Assembly: GCF_000150275.1 (NCBI RefSeq)
Contig: NW_002060944.1
Coordinates: 1,931,306 to 1,995,305, forward strand
Direction: 5' to 3'
From: Trichoplax adhaerens
Lineage: Eukaryota > Placozoa > Uniplacotomia > Trichoplacea > Trichoplacidae
Length of the DNA: 64,000 nucleotides
The position numbers and the translations under genes are program-made. Each line of letters starts with the position of its first letter. Position 1 is the stretch's first letter. This document shows, one piece after another, positions 27,561 through 39,513 of the stretch. The notes beneath the pieces are model-generated. The model was not told where the DNA came from. It made no database searches and saw only the letters and a list, made by a program, of their open reading frames with translations.

Positions 27561-30500
27561 CTATACACGATTGTAAGATCTTATGTCAAGTTTTTTAGGG
27601 TTAGGGTATTGTGGGTGCTCAATAACGCCTTCACCAAACTTCAATTCCAAGAATTTAGTATAATTATTCGGCGCAGATACCATCATTCCAAGAAACCCTT
27701 TAACAAACGTCATAACGGCAAGTTAGTTTTTAGTCCATTTTATAAAAATACGTGCAAGTCAATCTAATCATAATTATTTACAAATTTTTTGTAATGGTTT
27801 AATGAATTGAGTTGGAAATTTCATATCCTGCTTATGTGTCTTAAACCAAGTATCCTTAGTCATAAATCCGTTCTTTTCATAAAACGGAAATAAATCTAAT
27901 TGAAAGTATTAACCGAATGATCAATATTACGTTACTTGTTTCGAAGTGAACTGAGCTCTTACCGACATGCATATGGTTTTGCTGGCTAAATTGAACACGA
28001 AAGAATTTTCCTTCCGTAGCTTTTTCCCAAACGTAAAATTGCTTATCTGTTACAGAAAGTTTTCTTCCTGTGTGAAGCGCGGCCAAAGTATCAAACTAGT
28101 GCATACAGTATATAGGCATTAAAATCTTATTACATCCCTATACGGCATATGTGCTCAACAGATGGGAATTATAGCAGATAAATCCATGCTAATTAAATGA
28201 CTTCTTACGCAGTATCTTTTCACTCACTTTGGCGATATCATCCTGGTGTATCCCAATATCGACATCGTAATCCCAGGGTATAATTTCCCCATTTCGGACA
28301 GCACCGAGGAGAGAGCCGCCCTAAAAACCGTCGATCACAATTATTATACTTCTTAGTAAAAGACAACCTAACTATAACTTCATTATGTCCATAAGTCTAA
28401 GATTTAATGCTATTTTCTTACTTCTAACCAATATCGAATCCTAAAGCGATTTAGTATATTAAAAACATGAATTGCAGTCTCCCGTAGAGCTCCTTTATAT
28501 GTATTATAATAACATTCAGTATCTGCTTTAGCTCAAATATTTACTAAAGTATTGCTGAAGTTATGGATATTGTACATGATGATAACGTAATTTATTTGGT
28601 AAAATTTCGATACTTATGCAGCACGGAGGAGTCCATAAACCGTCATATAAATAAGAAGGGGTATCATCAATGACAGTTTTAAAACACCTGGAGGTGAACT
28701 GAGAACAAAATAACATGACATACTGCTAAATAATTAATTGACTACGTTTAATATTATTTTTCATCGCGATAAAATGAAGTTTTAAAACAAGTATCCTTAA
28801 TTGTTACCTTGTTGCAACCGAGCCATTCTATCTCGCCGTCGATACCAACAATTTTCTTAATCTTGAACCTATGATAAATCAAATTAATATTTCCATTTCC
28901 ATAATCCTTCATTTTGATAGATTGATAGTACCTCTGATACATTGTTTTCCTTCGCTTCTCAAATAATGTCTCATGTTTTAGCCTTAAACGATAAATAAAC
29001 AGTGTAGTGATTAACTGTAGATACATTAACATATATGTGTTGCTATCAAAACATTTACCTATTGTGAGGGTCATTAAATAATCCTTTATATTTTGTGAAA
29101 AAGATTTTCTTGTTTATAACGGTTTTCATGTTTCTAACAGCAGCTTGAATAAAAATACCTTCAAAAAGGGAAGTGAAACCGCTATAGAAGCTCTAAATTC
29201 AGTCTCTTTAGACTATTCATATTTCCAACTTTAAATAAACTACGGAATCTACCAGTAGGATAAGGACGAACCAACGGTACCGTAAAATTAAATAACACTT
29301 CACGCTTTAATAGTATCGCCACATTGCTAAATGTGCCGTCACATAATAAATAGCCTGACCAGAAAATAAAAAGATTAATAGCAAATAAAGAAGTATGATA
29401 ATTACAATTCATAAATGCTATAAAATCTTAATGCGATATCTTACTGTCACTAATATCCTCTCGATCTTTACCATAAGAAATTGTCCATTGTCTATGTAGT
29501 ATAAGCACAAGAGTAAGTAAGTAGTCTGAACAAAAATGCTACCTAGGATCATAACCGTCAGAATTTTACGAAATCTACTAATTTTAAGTACAAAGTGAAT
29601 GCAAATTATTTTACCTAATATTAGGTAAAATAGATATGCAATCTTCCTTCCTGAAAGATCCATCAGTCATAGCAGAAATTTGTACTTCCTTCATGATTTT
29701 TTGTCCATCTTGCAGCGACCAAAACAGAGAAAATAATTTATATCTATCATCAAGTATTAAACCATCTGGCACCACCATAACGAACTGTGTGGCAATATAT
29801 CTAAATTATTTTTAAAATTTGTCAAAATATATAGCATCCTATTAGTTCTACAGGTGAATAAGTCTTACGATAATTGGTAAAAATTTTCAAATAGCGTTAC
29901 AGACGATAGAATCTAGTTCTTGAATAAGATCGAATCCTGAATCACTCTTACTTTTCAACAAGCAATGCTTGGTAAGGGGTAGCAATAGAAGCATCAGTAT
30001 TGATAAGCTAGTGGCATGTCAAATAAACAATATCAAGCAATGGTCCCAACACAAAATTAAATAGCGATGACCAATAAGATTTGCGTATCTACTATTAATT
30101 CACTTTAATTCTCTCTACAGTAGAAATGTTCGAATGCTTCTTTCAGTGATAACATACAATAGTTACAGTATGAAACAATTAATTCGTTAGCACAGCTAAT
30201 AGCTAAGACATGATTAAAGAGGCAAGCAAGTATGGCATCAAAAATACTTAGTATGGTATGTAGATATTCCACTGTAATTAAGAATACATATGACCATGTA
30301 CCTTTACGTTAGGGCTATTAAATTGCAAAGGCGGATAGGGATTTCCGTGGCAGACGAGGAGTATGTTGATATTAGGAAAGAACTGCAGAATAGACTCCAC
30401 CGTTTTCAATAAGTTATTTTCGAATTCCTCTGATAGAAGCACTCAATTAGATAATATTTTACATTTATTAGTGCAACTGTTTCATCAATCATTAAACAAG

Positions 30501-30612
30501 ATACGATCTTTGGCAATAAAACATCTCCATAACTAACCGAATTCGTAAATTATAACCGTAACCAAGTCTTCGAATGATTTATCCATAACGGTATTGCCAT
30601 ATTTTCCTAAGT
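27561..30612 (-). CDS. FKRP: Fukutin-related protein (ribitol-5-phosphate transferase)
   Basis: Homologue of FKRP, the Golgi enzyme that adds ribitol-5-phosphate to the dystroglycan O-mannose glycan. Exons, 5' to 3': 30538-30612 (Met at 30586), 30302-30429, 29952-30007, 29615-29800, 29543-29577, 29253-29354, 29159-29181, 28932-29014, 28808-28868, 28614-28698, 28422-28492, 28228-28320, 27963-28095, 27782-27895, 27561-27697. They give 451 residues from that Met; human FKRP has 495. Landmarks in order: [69 protein letters not shown] (the nucleotidyltransferase-type DxD), [21 protein letters not shown] and [14 protein letters not shown]. The four Cys of the human zinc-finger loop (GCNK, RCF, PCC) are kept. 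The usual N-terminal signal anchor was not joined. A hydrophobic stretch MFKMILLFVSILLVYIM starts at 30726 but its splice phase does not fit. The 23-nt exon and its neighbour are less certain. Confidence 0.9.
29578..29614 (-). other. 37-nt intron in FKRP
   Basis: The donor GTAAAA lies inside a perfect 24-bp palindrome (29608-29631); the acceptor is AAAATTAG. Without splicing the frame stops at once. With it, the conserved [12 protein letters not shown] segment is joined. It is very short for an animal intron. Confidence 0.6.
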
Positions 30613-31889
30613 CTAGTCATAAATTGCGTAAGCATTTATACATAAGGTAATAATATTCCTTTATCTTGAACATTACATAATATATACTAATAGGATGCTA
30701 ACAAATAATAAGATCATTTTAAACATTTAATCTCCAAATTTCAATATAATTATGAAAATGACTGCAATACAGTACTGTATGCATGTTATGTCAAAATTTT
30801 AGCATGGACATAAGAATACAGTACAACTTTCTGTTACCAATATCACATTAAATTAAACGATTCATATATAAATGCATTATAAATATAAAAGTCTTCACAT
30901 TGTTAAATTATCTCATAATTATCATTGTCACATACTGTACTTGCACTTGGCAGTGAAACGTTGTTGCTTCGCGTATCTTATTGCACTGGATAAACAACCA
31001 ACAAGCTTTATTCGAATGAGTACATGTAAGCGTACTACATCATGAATGTACGTACACTACGCACTGTATGTTATATTATGTACGAAATATAGAAACTAAG
31101 ATCTCTATTGTATCTATAAGTATACTCGTATTTGTCACGCTGAATATTTTGAATATCAATAACTGCAGTAATATTTGGGTATCTTCAGAATTATATCTGA
31201 AAAAGTATTCTGATAGTTATTCGTCCGCACTAAAGAATCAAATCAATTATAATATATATATATATATATACATAATGTATGTATATAAATGTTCGAATGC
31301 AGTAATAATTTTTTCATATTTACAGTTAATTTCGAGGAGTTTCCGTAAATGATGTACCTTTCTCAAATGTAGCTTTTATATTAGCTTTCTCTAGTTGATT
31401 TTGAATAAATAGGAGATTAAAAAAGATTAGCATGCTAGTTAATACGACAGCTTTAACTGTAAGTCTTTTCCCCTTCGTGTACAAGCATCCCATTCTATGC
31501 AGTTGTCCCCATTTGCAGGATTCGAAGAGCTACCACACTAACCACAGAAACTTTGACTGTGAGGTGTAAATAAAACGGACAGTACTGAACTACTATTCTA
31601 GAAACTATTTTTGGTATGATCACTCTTGGATGGACAGACACTTCCGGCTTCATTTCGTCAAAATATTGTGTCAAACACTTCGTTATGACACTACTTTAGT
31701 ATGCAGATTATCGATTTTGAATTTACTGATTTTTTCTAAATTGAGTAATACTGTATTACGTGCAGCAGCGTTGTTGATAATGCAACGTTTAATGATATAC
31801 ATCAGACAGAGTGTGATGCATTCTAGAGATCCTTATTACTTTATTGTTCTTAGAGTCTCTTCAGGGTCGCTAATGCACGCAATTCAGAG

Positions 31890-32132
31890 TTAAAATGGGT
31901 ATAAACAGCGCAAAGTTAAATAAATGCTTTGTTGTCCGCAATATATTTGAAAAACTGGAGAATTTATTGAAGATCCAGTCTGACGTTCTTCAAGCCAAAC
32001 TTTTGCGCCACATTCGCTACATTGTTCATTCATTCTTTGCAATTGATGCGGAGTAACGATTGTACGCGGATTTCTGCCTATGGAAATCGTGCTAATAGCC
32101 AATCTACGTCGTTCTTTGCCTTGTTGCTTCAT
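31890..32132 (-). mobile_element. Helitron-like protein fragment
   Basis: A short open frame containing MNEQCSECGAKVWLEER followed by SPVFQIYCG. The C-x2-C-G-A, W-x-E-E-R and P-x-F...C spacing resembles the cysteine motif N-terminal to the Rep and helicase domains in animal Helitron transposases. Upstream residues are basic (KQQGKERRRLA). Neither Rep nor helicase domain was found nearby, so this is probably a decayed fragment. A single exon of an unrelated zinc-binding protein is the alternative. Confidence 0.5.
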
Positions 32133-32632
32133 TTCTTATACGGCGGTGAAATGTATTCTAGACGAATAGCAAAGTGTATCATGTGCATCAAACATGAAAC
32201 GATTTCACTAACTGTAGACTGGTGCTGTAATAGTCTTTACGGTAATATTCACTGTATAAAATATGCAAATCATCCGTCATCATAAGCGTAGTAACTAACT
32301 GTAGCCGTGAATACAGTATAGCGACGGATAGAGGGCTGGGTGCTCGGTTGAGCAATTGACTCTTGATATTTTTATCACTTTATATCGCAGTATTGAATAA
32401 TTATATTTCTTTAAAGTTTCTAATGCAATCTATCAGTCGCTGTTAAGTGTACGGTCGCTCCAACTATTTTACAAGTCACGTCGTAATATCGGTCATATCT
32501 GTTACTAAGTTCCGCTTGGAGACAGTTATTGTAGAAGATTGTCGATGTACCAAAATTAGTATACCAATGATTTAGAGAACAGACAATAGCTTTTAACATC
32601 CGGTCTCTTCGCTAACATTTTAATGACTAGTG

Positions 32633-32664
32633 TACAGTACTGTACACAGTGTACTGTACACTGT
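32633..32664. repeat. GTACT/AGTAC palindrome cluster
   Basis: Contains TACAGTACTGTACACAGTG directly followed by TACTGTACACTGTA, immediately left of the hairpin element. Confidence 0.75.
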
Positions 32665-32670
32665 ATTAGG

Positions 32671-32795
32671 AGGTCATCCAGGATTGATCGTAATTACTGC
32701 AATACTTTGCTGTTGATGCTTCGAGAAGACTTATAAAATCTAGAAAGCGCTCTAAACAAAGTATTGCAGTAGTTATGACCAATCCTGGATAACCT
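32671..32795. repeat. 39-bp inverted repeat, MITE-like hairpin
   Basis: Left arm 32671-32709 (AGGTCATCCAGGATTG...) and right arm 32757-32795 are complementary over 39 bp with four mismatches, enclosing a 47-bp loop. Both flanks carry TACTGTAC motifs. The size fits a small non-autonomous inverted-repeat element or a fold-back transcript. No target duplication could be defined. Confidence 0.8.
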
Positions 32796-33086
32796 GGTGT
32801 ATAATATACTGTACTCTTATTATCAACTTGAAGTCGCACTATCCAAGCGTATAGTATTTCGTGGAATTTCTATTGGTTTCACTAGAATAGATTAATGTTA
32901 TAATCAAATCGTATTATGCGATTATCTCTATTAGCTTGAAATTGCGCTATATTCCGTGGAATTTCCACGGGTTTCGCTGGTTATATTATATTATCATACG
33001 CGTAGTCACTGTCAAACTGAGTAATTGTAAAGTAAAAGCATGAGCTTCCTTAATCTTTTCCCGAAGTTTATGGCGAAATGTAACAA

Positions 33087-33111
33087 GTACAGTAACAGTA
33101 CAGTACAGTAG
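33087..33111. repeat. Short AGTAC palindrome cluster
   Basis: ACAGTAACAGTACAGTACAG within a stretch that has no other feature. Confidence 0.6.
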
Positions 33112-34680
33112 ACTCAACCATGTTAATAAGCATTTCTTGCAGCAATTTACGCGATTGTTTCGAGCAACAAAGTCCATATTTCCGCTTACTATTGATTATA
33201 TATTATCCACGAATCGATTATTCAACGCTAGATGGAGAAAGATGTTTGCATTTACAATTTCAAGTCATTAAAGTATCGAAGTTTTGGACTATAGATATAA
33301 ACCTACTTTATACACCGTATAATATGTTCGGAACGCTACAAAAACTTTTCTAATCTCTTTGGCTAGCTTTGATTTAAGTCTTCGGTATATTTTACTGCAT
33401 ACGCTTGACTTTTGCATTGAAAGAATATGCTAATTGCTGGTCACTTTGGATCAGATTAGAGTCTCTAAATATATTAATCAGCATTACTCTTGCAAGATCT
33501 ATAAATAAAGCAAACTTTGCTCATCTTTCACTTAAGAAAGTTAGGCTGGCGTATTCGATATCATCGACTATTGTAAAAACCTAAAAAGTAAGCGGCTTAT
33601 TACTCATTACAGTATAATTATATACAGTACAGTATCTCAACGCCAAAGCATTGTGTAGCTATTCATGAAATCCTTATTTTTGTTAATTCTAGAGTTAATT
33701 CAAGGTATTAATAGTACACCGCGAAAGTTGAAAACATGATCCATAATTTAACTAGACGCTAAATAATTAAGTAGATGTTCAGTACGTATATGTACATGTT
33801 GCTGGTGTTACTGTTGCATCTATATAATTATTCGATCTACTGGCAGGCTTTTGAGAGATGGATAAGCCGATAAATCCTTCCAACTTACATGAATAAGAAA
33901 ATTAGTTGGATAGCAAATATCTTTATCACTCTACGAGTGCTCAGTTTACTGTTACTGCAGTAGTTGATTTCTTAAGCCGTGAATGACCGCATAATACGAA
34001 TTAGCAATTCGAAAAATATGTTTTTGTTTCGGATATACCGATTTCCTCAATGGGGAGTATTGTGATGTAAGATACGCTAAGTAACGGTTGGTATCAATTA
34101 GAAGCTAATTGTTTAACTTCGTTATTGTAACCAAAATTTCGGCTTTGTACATAGCTACACAGAGGAATCTTAGCGTTAGCCCGCCGATAGGAAATTTAAT
34201 ACTGTCTTGTAAATATTATGCGAGATCGTTTCTCTTTTATTTATTAACTCTTTGTTAGATTCTTAAGTTGGCTTGCTTATTTGCAATAAGGTATTCGTCT
34301 GATAAACCTACCAACTATTGTTAGGTAATTAAGGAATCTATATGTATAGAAGTTTCTGTTATAATTCATTAATTATAATTATAATTAGCTATAATATCGC
34401 AATACTTATACGGTGAAATATATGAATATGCGTAACATTCTGCATGAAATATTAAAACAATGGAGGCGATTTCTAGTACATTAGTGATTGCTTCTTCTAA
34501 GACTGCCATATTTATACAGCTCAAGTTCAACTATTCTAGGCATAGTTTCAGATCATTCAGAAAGCAAGTGGATATATAATTATCATTACATACAGTAGCA
34601 AAATTTGCCTTTAAAGGATAACAGAAGATACGCAATTTTGATAGCTTAAAATATATTTTTTACGATTCTAGATCTTATGT

Positions 34681-36477
34681 TTATGATTTGCTATTACCGT
34701 TGCCCGAAGCAAACTTAGATTCTTCATCGAATGGCGGTTTTTTGTCTTGACTGCTTTTAAGTAATTTCTCTATATCTCTGTAATAATAGCAAAGAAGTCA
34801 ACATTGTAATTGCGGGTTTGTGGAAAAAAGCAAAGCCAGATAGCTGTAGCGGATATATCGAAGGTCACAGAATAAATAGTACTCCATAGTTCAGTAATCC
34901 GAAGTATTACAGTATTTTCTTAATTTACTACGTAAATACTGTATAACTTAAAAAGAACTGCCTGTTTTGAAAGCGGTAGCAACTAGCAACCAGCAGCTGA
35001 GGTTACAACGTTAATTGCCTGCTTTCATATAATTTCTCATGACGTACCGATACTGCAAGTAGACCTGATCAAAATCTATGACATTATCGTGCATTTTGGT
35101 CAGGTCTACTGCATACTGTATATGTAACGGTATGTTTTCTCTAATTAAATAGTGAATTATAAATACTGTTGCTATTCACTAGATATTGTTATATATGTAA
35201 GAATACAGTAGCCTGTTGTACTGCACCGAATGTGTTGTCATAACAGTCCATGAACGTGACTACATAGACCTGACAGACTACATCAAACAATAAAATAGAA
35301 TACAGTACTGTACTGTATTAAAGTTGGCCTTAATGTTTCGTAGCCCTGATTGCTATCTTAAAAAATGTTTATTATTCATACCACGATAGGTAAGTTACTA
35401 GCTGCCGCCTGTAAAGCTAGAATACGTATCTCAATTTCACCTAACAATATAATTACGTAATTTACTATACGTATTTGCACGATCCCACCCTCGTACCTTT
35501 ATTAAAAACTCCTAGCTTTATACTCTCGAAGACTGATTGTATGGTGGGGCATCTACAGAATCTGCAGTATGAATGCAAGCTAGGAGCGCGTGCAAGGTTC
35601 GGCAGTAGTAATAAAAGAAAGAAAGAATAATAATAATAATAAAATACGTATCTACTGTACACTCAGTGTACAGTATGCGAGAATTGCGAATGCAGCATTT
35701 ACTGATAACTGTATGATGGACTGTACACTGTACAGTACAGTAGTATATTGCAGAACTATAGAATATGCTCTAGCGTACAGTAGGACACTGGCTCATGTAA
35801 GACTTTAGTACAGATGTACTGTACAGTGTACACTACTGTACAGTACAGTAGTTACCGACCCTAATTGCAATGATGTCACTATTAATCAAGTCTTACAGCA
35901 CTAAAGGAATTTATTGTACAATTTAATTTGTTGCAATATTACAGCATCATGCAACGCAAGAAATTAAAATTAATTTGTTGTATCAACCCTAGTATATAGT
36001 ACATTATGATCTACCACATCCTGTGCATCCTTACATTTTGCTGTCGTAAAACCATCCTTTATTATCGGAAATGAGGTGTAAATTCTGGCAATTTTCACAA
36101 CGAACTATAACGACACCGTTCTCGTACGCCTGTCTTGAAAACACCTTAGTGGATCTACTATCGCAAACTTTGCATGTAAATGTTAAGGATATATTTTTAT
36201 CAATAAAAAATTTTTGATTTGTAGTCTTATTTTCATCGATAAATTTTGAACATGTTTCGTTTAATCTATTCTGATCCAATCTATTTTTCGTGGAACAGCT
36301 CTGACAACGATGAAATATCGGCACTGCTACTTGTGGAGGAGATTCACATTCTAATCGCTTTAGTAGCGAGCGAAGTGGGTTCTTCAAAAGGGGTAAATGG
36401 ACTCTTCCAGTGAAATATCGGTAATAGGTACTGACTGTGACTATTTTAACTCTTACAAATGATTTAGTTTGATACAT
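34681..36477 (-). CDS. DNLZ: DNL-type zinc finger protein, mitochondrial Hsp70 escort
   Basis: Homologue of DNLZ/Hep1/Zim17, the matrix chaperone that keeps mitochondrial Hsp70 soluble. Two exons, 36035-36477 and 34681-34777, give 179 residues. The start is the first Met at 36477; the frame stays open a little upstream without another ATG. The N-terminus ([13 protein letters not shown]...[13 protein letters not shown]) is basic, hydroxylated and free of acidic residues, as in a matrix-targeting presequence. The zf-DNL domain contains [24 protein letters not shown] and [11 protein letters not shown], with all four zinc Cys. The intron uses a strong GTAAGG donor and gives an in-phase join to [10 protein letters not shown], which matches the family's NIE(E/D)IL position. 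The gene is divergent to UBE2S across a repeat-rich 1-kb gap. Confidence 0.92.
35654..35852. repeat. GTACT/AGTAC palindrome cluster in the DNLZ intron
   Basis: Repeated TACTGTACACTCAGTGTACAG, GACTGTACACTGTACAGTAC and GTACTGTACAGTGTACACTA within the single DNLZ intron (34778-36034), about 0.2-0.4 kb downstream of exon 1. Frames through it (35465-35662, 35590-35808) are not genes. Confidence 0.85.
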
Positions 36478-36592
36478 TTTGTAATTCACTGTATTTCTGT
36501 AAATGTAAATTAAGCGCTCTTTTAGGATAGTTAGTTACTAATGCGCAAATTGCAGCGTTTTGATAAAAAATCCTTAATTTAGCTACAGACTT

Positions 36593-37079
36593 ACTGTACT
36601 GTACAGTACAGTACAGTACACAGTGTAAGTACAGTACACAGTGTAAGTACAGTAAATATTCAATAACGAACACATTGACGTTCAATACTAGTCATCCGAC
36701 ACCTCTCTGCACTTAACATCAACAGTACTGTACGTACAGTACTTTTACGCTTTTACAGTAGAGAATACTGGTACTGTACTGTACAGTACACTTAAAGTAC
36801 TGTACTGAGACATACTGTACTATACTGTACACACGCATAGTTAACTCTATGCACAGACGTTATTCGTTAGTGTTTACTGACGTCACAAACCCTATGTGCA
36901 CTACTGTACCGTAATACTGTACTGTACTGTGCAGTACAGTATGAAAAAGAAAAGAAAAAGACTACAGTACTGTACTGTACCCGAGAACTTGTAGCCTACT
37001 GTACAGTACCGTACAGTACAGTAGTATCAGAGTAAAAAGGACAGTAGACCTCACAGTACATAGTACAGCAAATACTGTA
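36593..37079. repeat. Dense GTACT/AGTAC array in the DNLZ/UBE2S divergent gap
   Basis: Nearly 500 bp with many copies, including ACTGTACTGTACAGTACAGT at about 36594, two AAGTACAGTACACAGTGT-type units in tandem, ACTGTACGTACAGTAC and TACTGTACTGTGCAGTAC. It occupies much of the roughly 980-bp space between the two start codons, so both promoters must lie in or beside it. Confidence 0.9.
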
Positions 37080-37453
37080 ATCGTAACAAAAACATTCAAA
37101 TTTTAAATTTTTAAACGAGCAACGATTTTGACGAAATACAGTATTATGATTCTTATTAAGTTAACGTAAAACGCATGTACGTTAGATCTGCTATTTATTT
37201 GTGAAAATAACTTTGGAGTAGGCCATACAGTACTGTACCCTAGCTGTTTGAAGGTGAAAAGAAAAACGACGCAACTGCACAAATTAATAATAAGTAACTA
37301 CTGTAAATGCGCATATTTATGAAACAACTATAAGAGTACATACAGTACAACAAGAAAGATCATTTAAGATAGTGCTTCCATTGAGAACGACTTTTAGAAG
37401 ACGTGCCCGATCAGTTTTGGCGAAAGATTCGTACTTTATTGAAAATTAACTTA

Positions 37454-39513
37454 ATGGCTGCGGTAAATCTAAACAGTACTTACTACTTACTAACTACTAT
37501 TTATATTAATTATACTGTATATATATAAAACATATATACATATATATATCTTTCGTTATTTGTCTTTGAGTTATGGTAATTTTCTTTAGTATGAGATACT
37601 ATATCGATGCACGCTAGCTAATCTTGGCTAATATTTCATTCGAACCGATTGAGCCGATAGCGCCCATTAGATACTCTACGCAAATGAATCAGGGACCTTC
37701 ATTTGCACTTTTTTTTGTAGATTATACAGTATTATAAGGTCTATTTTTTTGCTGGCTACTCTGTGGTCATTATACTCATAGACATGAATTAGCTTTGGTA
37801 AGGAAGAACTTAATGTACTGTACTGTAATACTAGATGCACAAATTTCGAATCGAATCGTAGTTGAACGCTAATATTCGTATTATAAAATCAATCAATCTA
37901 AACGCCAGCTAATTTTTAAATATTTGTTAATTAAATTCTACTTTACAAAAGAATTTATTAGGTCAGGCTCTACCGTCTGAAATTGTTAAGCGAGTTATAA
38001 GAGAACTCGGAAATTTGATGTCTGATCCACCCGAGGGAATCAAAATCTTTCCTAATGACGGTGATGTCACTACTCTTTACGCAGCGATTGAAGGACCAGG
38101 TATGATACTATGTAGTACTAATGCATTAAGAAATAATCATATGTATAATACAGTATGTACAGTATAGCACTTACGCGTATTCTACGTAAACATGTCTTAC
38201 CAAATTATACCCTACTTAATAGCTACATAAATTCGTAACTCCACTATCGTAACGTACAGTAGCACGATAGCAATGACTATAATTTCTACTTTACTTCATT
38301 GAAGCTTTCCAGACGTAACAGATTAATCAGAATAAAAAATTGTTTCATAGTACGGTACATTGTGTTCAGATACTTAATAGATTTAGAGACCATCCAGAAC
38401 TTATCGCAATTACTTAATGTCAAATCATACAATATGAATGTAATTTATAATAAATTAACTTGCTAACGAAGTATTCTTTAAGTCAAATGTTAATATAGGG
38501 ATTTACGAAGATTTTATTTCCTATTATTTATGTGATTTATGTTACGATTATATTATAAAATATTTGTTAATTTATATTTTAACTCTTCGTTAATTCAATG
38601 TTACTAAAATATGTATTCCATGTAATAGTTGGAACTCCTTACGAAGGTGGAATATTCCGCCTAAAGTTGATGTTGGGTAAAGATTTCCCAATGGTACCCC
38701 CTCAAGGTATAAACCCATTGACTATTGGACCACTAGTGTAGATGTAATATTAATTGATATCAATACCATTTATAATACTGAACGAATATGTGATAGCAAG
38801 CATAAGGTTTCATAATTGCATTGAAACATCAATGATACGCGTATATCACGTTACCTCTTAAACAATATGTAGACTTACCTTTCTAAACGATTGGCTGTTA
38901 ACACGGCCATTTTCGGCAATGTAACCGTTAATATCTATCAGTTGGGTTATAAATATGTGTTGTAGCACTAATTAAATTAGTTCACTTATGCAGTTCTAAA
39001 TTTATTACAGGGTATTTTTTAACTAAAATATTTCATCCCAACGTCGCTCAGAATGGAGCAATTTGTGTTAATACTTTGAAGAAAGATTGGAAGCCTGATT
39101 ATGGAATCCAACATATTCTACTGGTACTAATTATAATTATATCCAAAGTGATCATGTAGCAAACACAATCTTCTGCTAAGTTGTAAATCAGCTATAACTT
39201 GTGTGTGGATAATACTGTATAATTATTAAATGATACTTTTAAACTCTTCCAGACAATCAAGTGTCTCCTAATTGTTCCAAACCCAGAATCGGCTTTAAAT
39301 GAAGAAGCTGGTAGGTTATTACTAGAACGTTATATTGATTATTCACATCGGGCCATGATGATGACCGAGATACATGCTATGGACTATAAGAAAAACAGCC
39401 TTTCGGAAAATGTTGATCCCGCAAAGGGAGAGATAGCAACGAAAAGATATTTTGAAGAAAAGAAAGTTGAAAGAAAAACTAAAGACAAAAAAAGGGCATT
39501 AAAGAGATTGTAA
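37454..39513 (+). CDS. UBE2S: Ubiquitin-conjugating enzyme E2 S
   Basis: E2 enzyme that extends K11-linked ubiquitin chains with the APC/C. Exons: 37454-37462 (tentative, MAA), 37967-38099, 38629-38706, 39011-39123, 39253-39513, giving 197 residues; the human protein has 222. The UBC fold is continuous: [68 protein letters not shown] with catalytic Cys at about residue 92, and [14 protein letters not shown]. The C-terminus is Lys-rich and ends KKRALKRL, like the LRRL-type tail that docks on the APC/C. The conserved body is secure. The tiny first exon is the least certain part, chosen because ATGGCTGCG ends at a GTAAAT donor in the required phase. The gene is convergent with TAB1. Confidence 0.93.

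Larger units (their letters stand above)
30613..34680. other. Intergenic region with element remnants
   Basis: It lies between the FKRP 5' end and the DNLZ 3' end, both on the minus strand. It contains a possible FKRP signal-anchor fragment at 30.7 kb, a (TA)n run at 31.25 kb, a Helitron-like fragment at 31.9-32.1 kb, palindrome clusters at 32.63 and 33.09 kb and a 39-bp hairpin at 32.67-32.80 kb. No further gene was seen. Confidence 0.55.

Noticed and set aside
27531-27767. Plus-strand 78-codon frame
   Set aside because: It is a shadow of the last FKRP exon, whose [14 protein letters not shown] motif lies on the other strand.
29182-29252. Longer FKRP exon continuing as [10 protein letters not shown]
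   Set aside because: Using the GTAGAT donor at 29252 leaves a better phase and similarity to the human RP-x-GTSLFL region, although the replacement 23-nt exon is itself only moderately supported.
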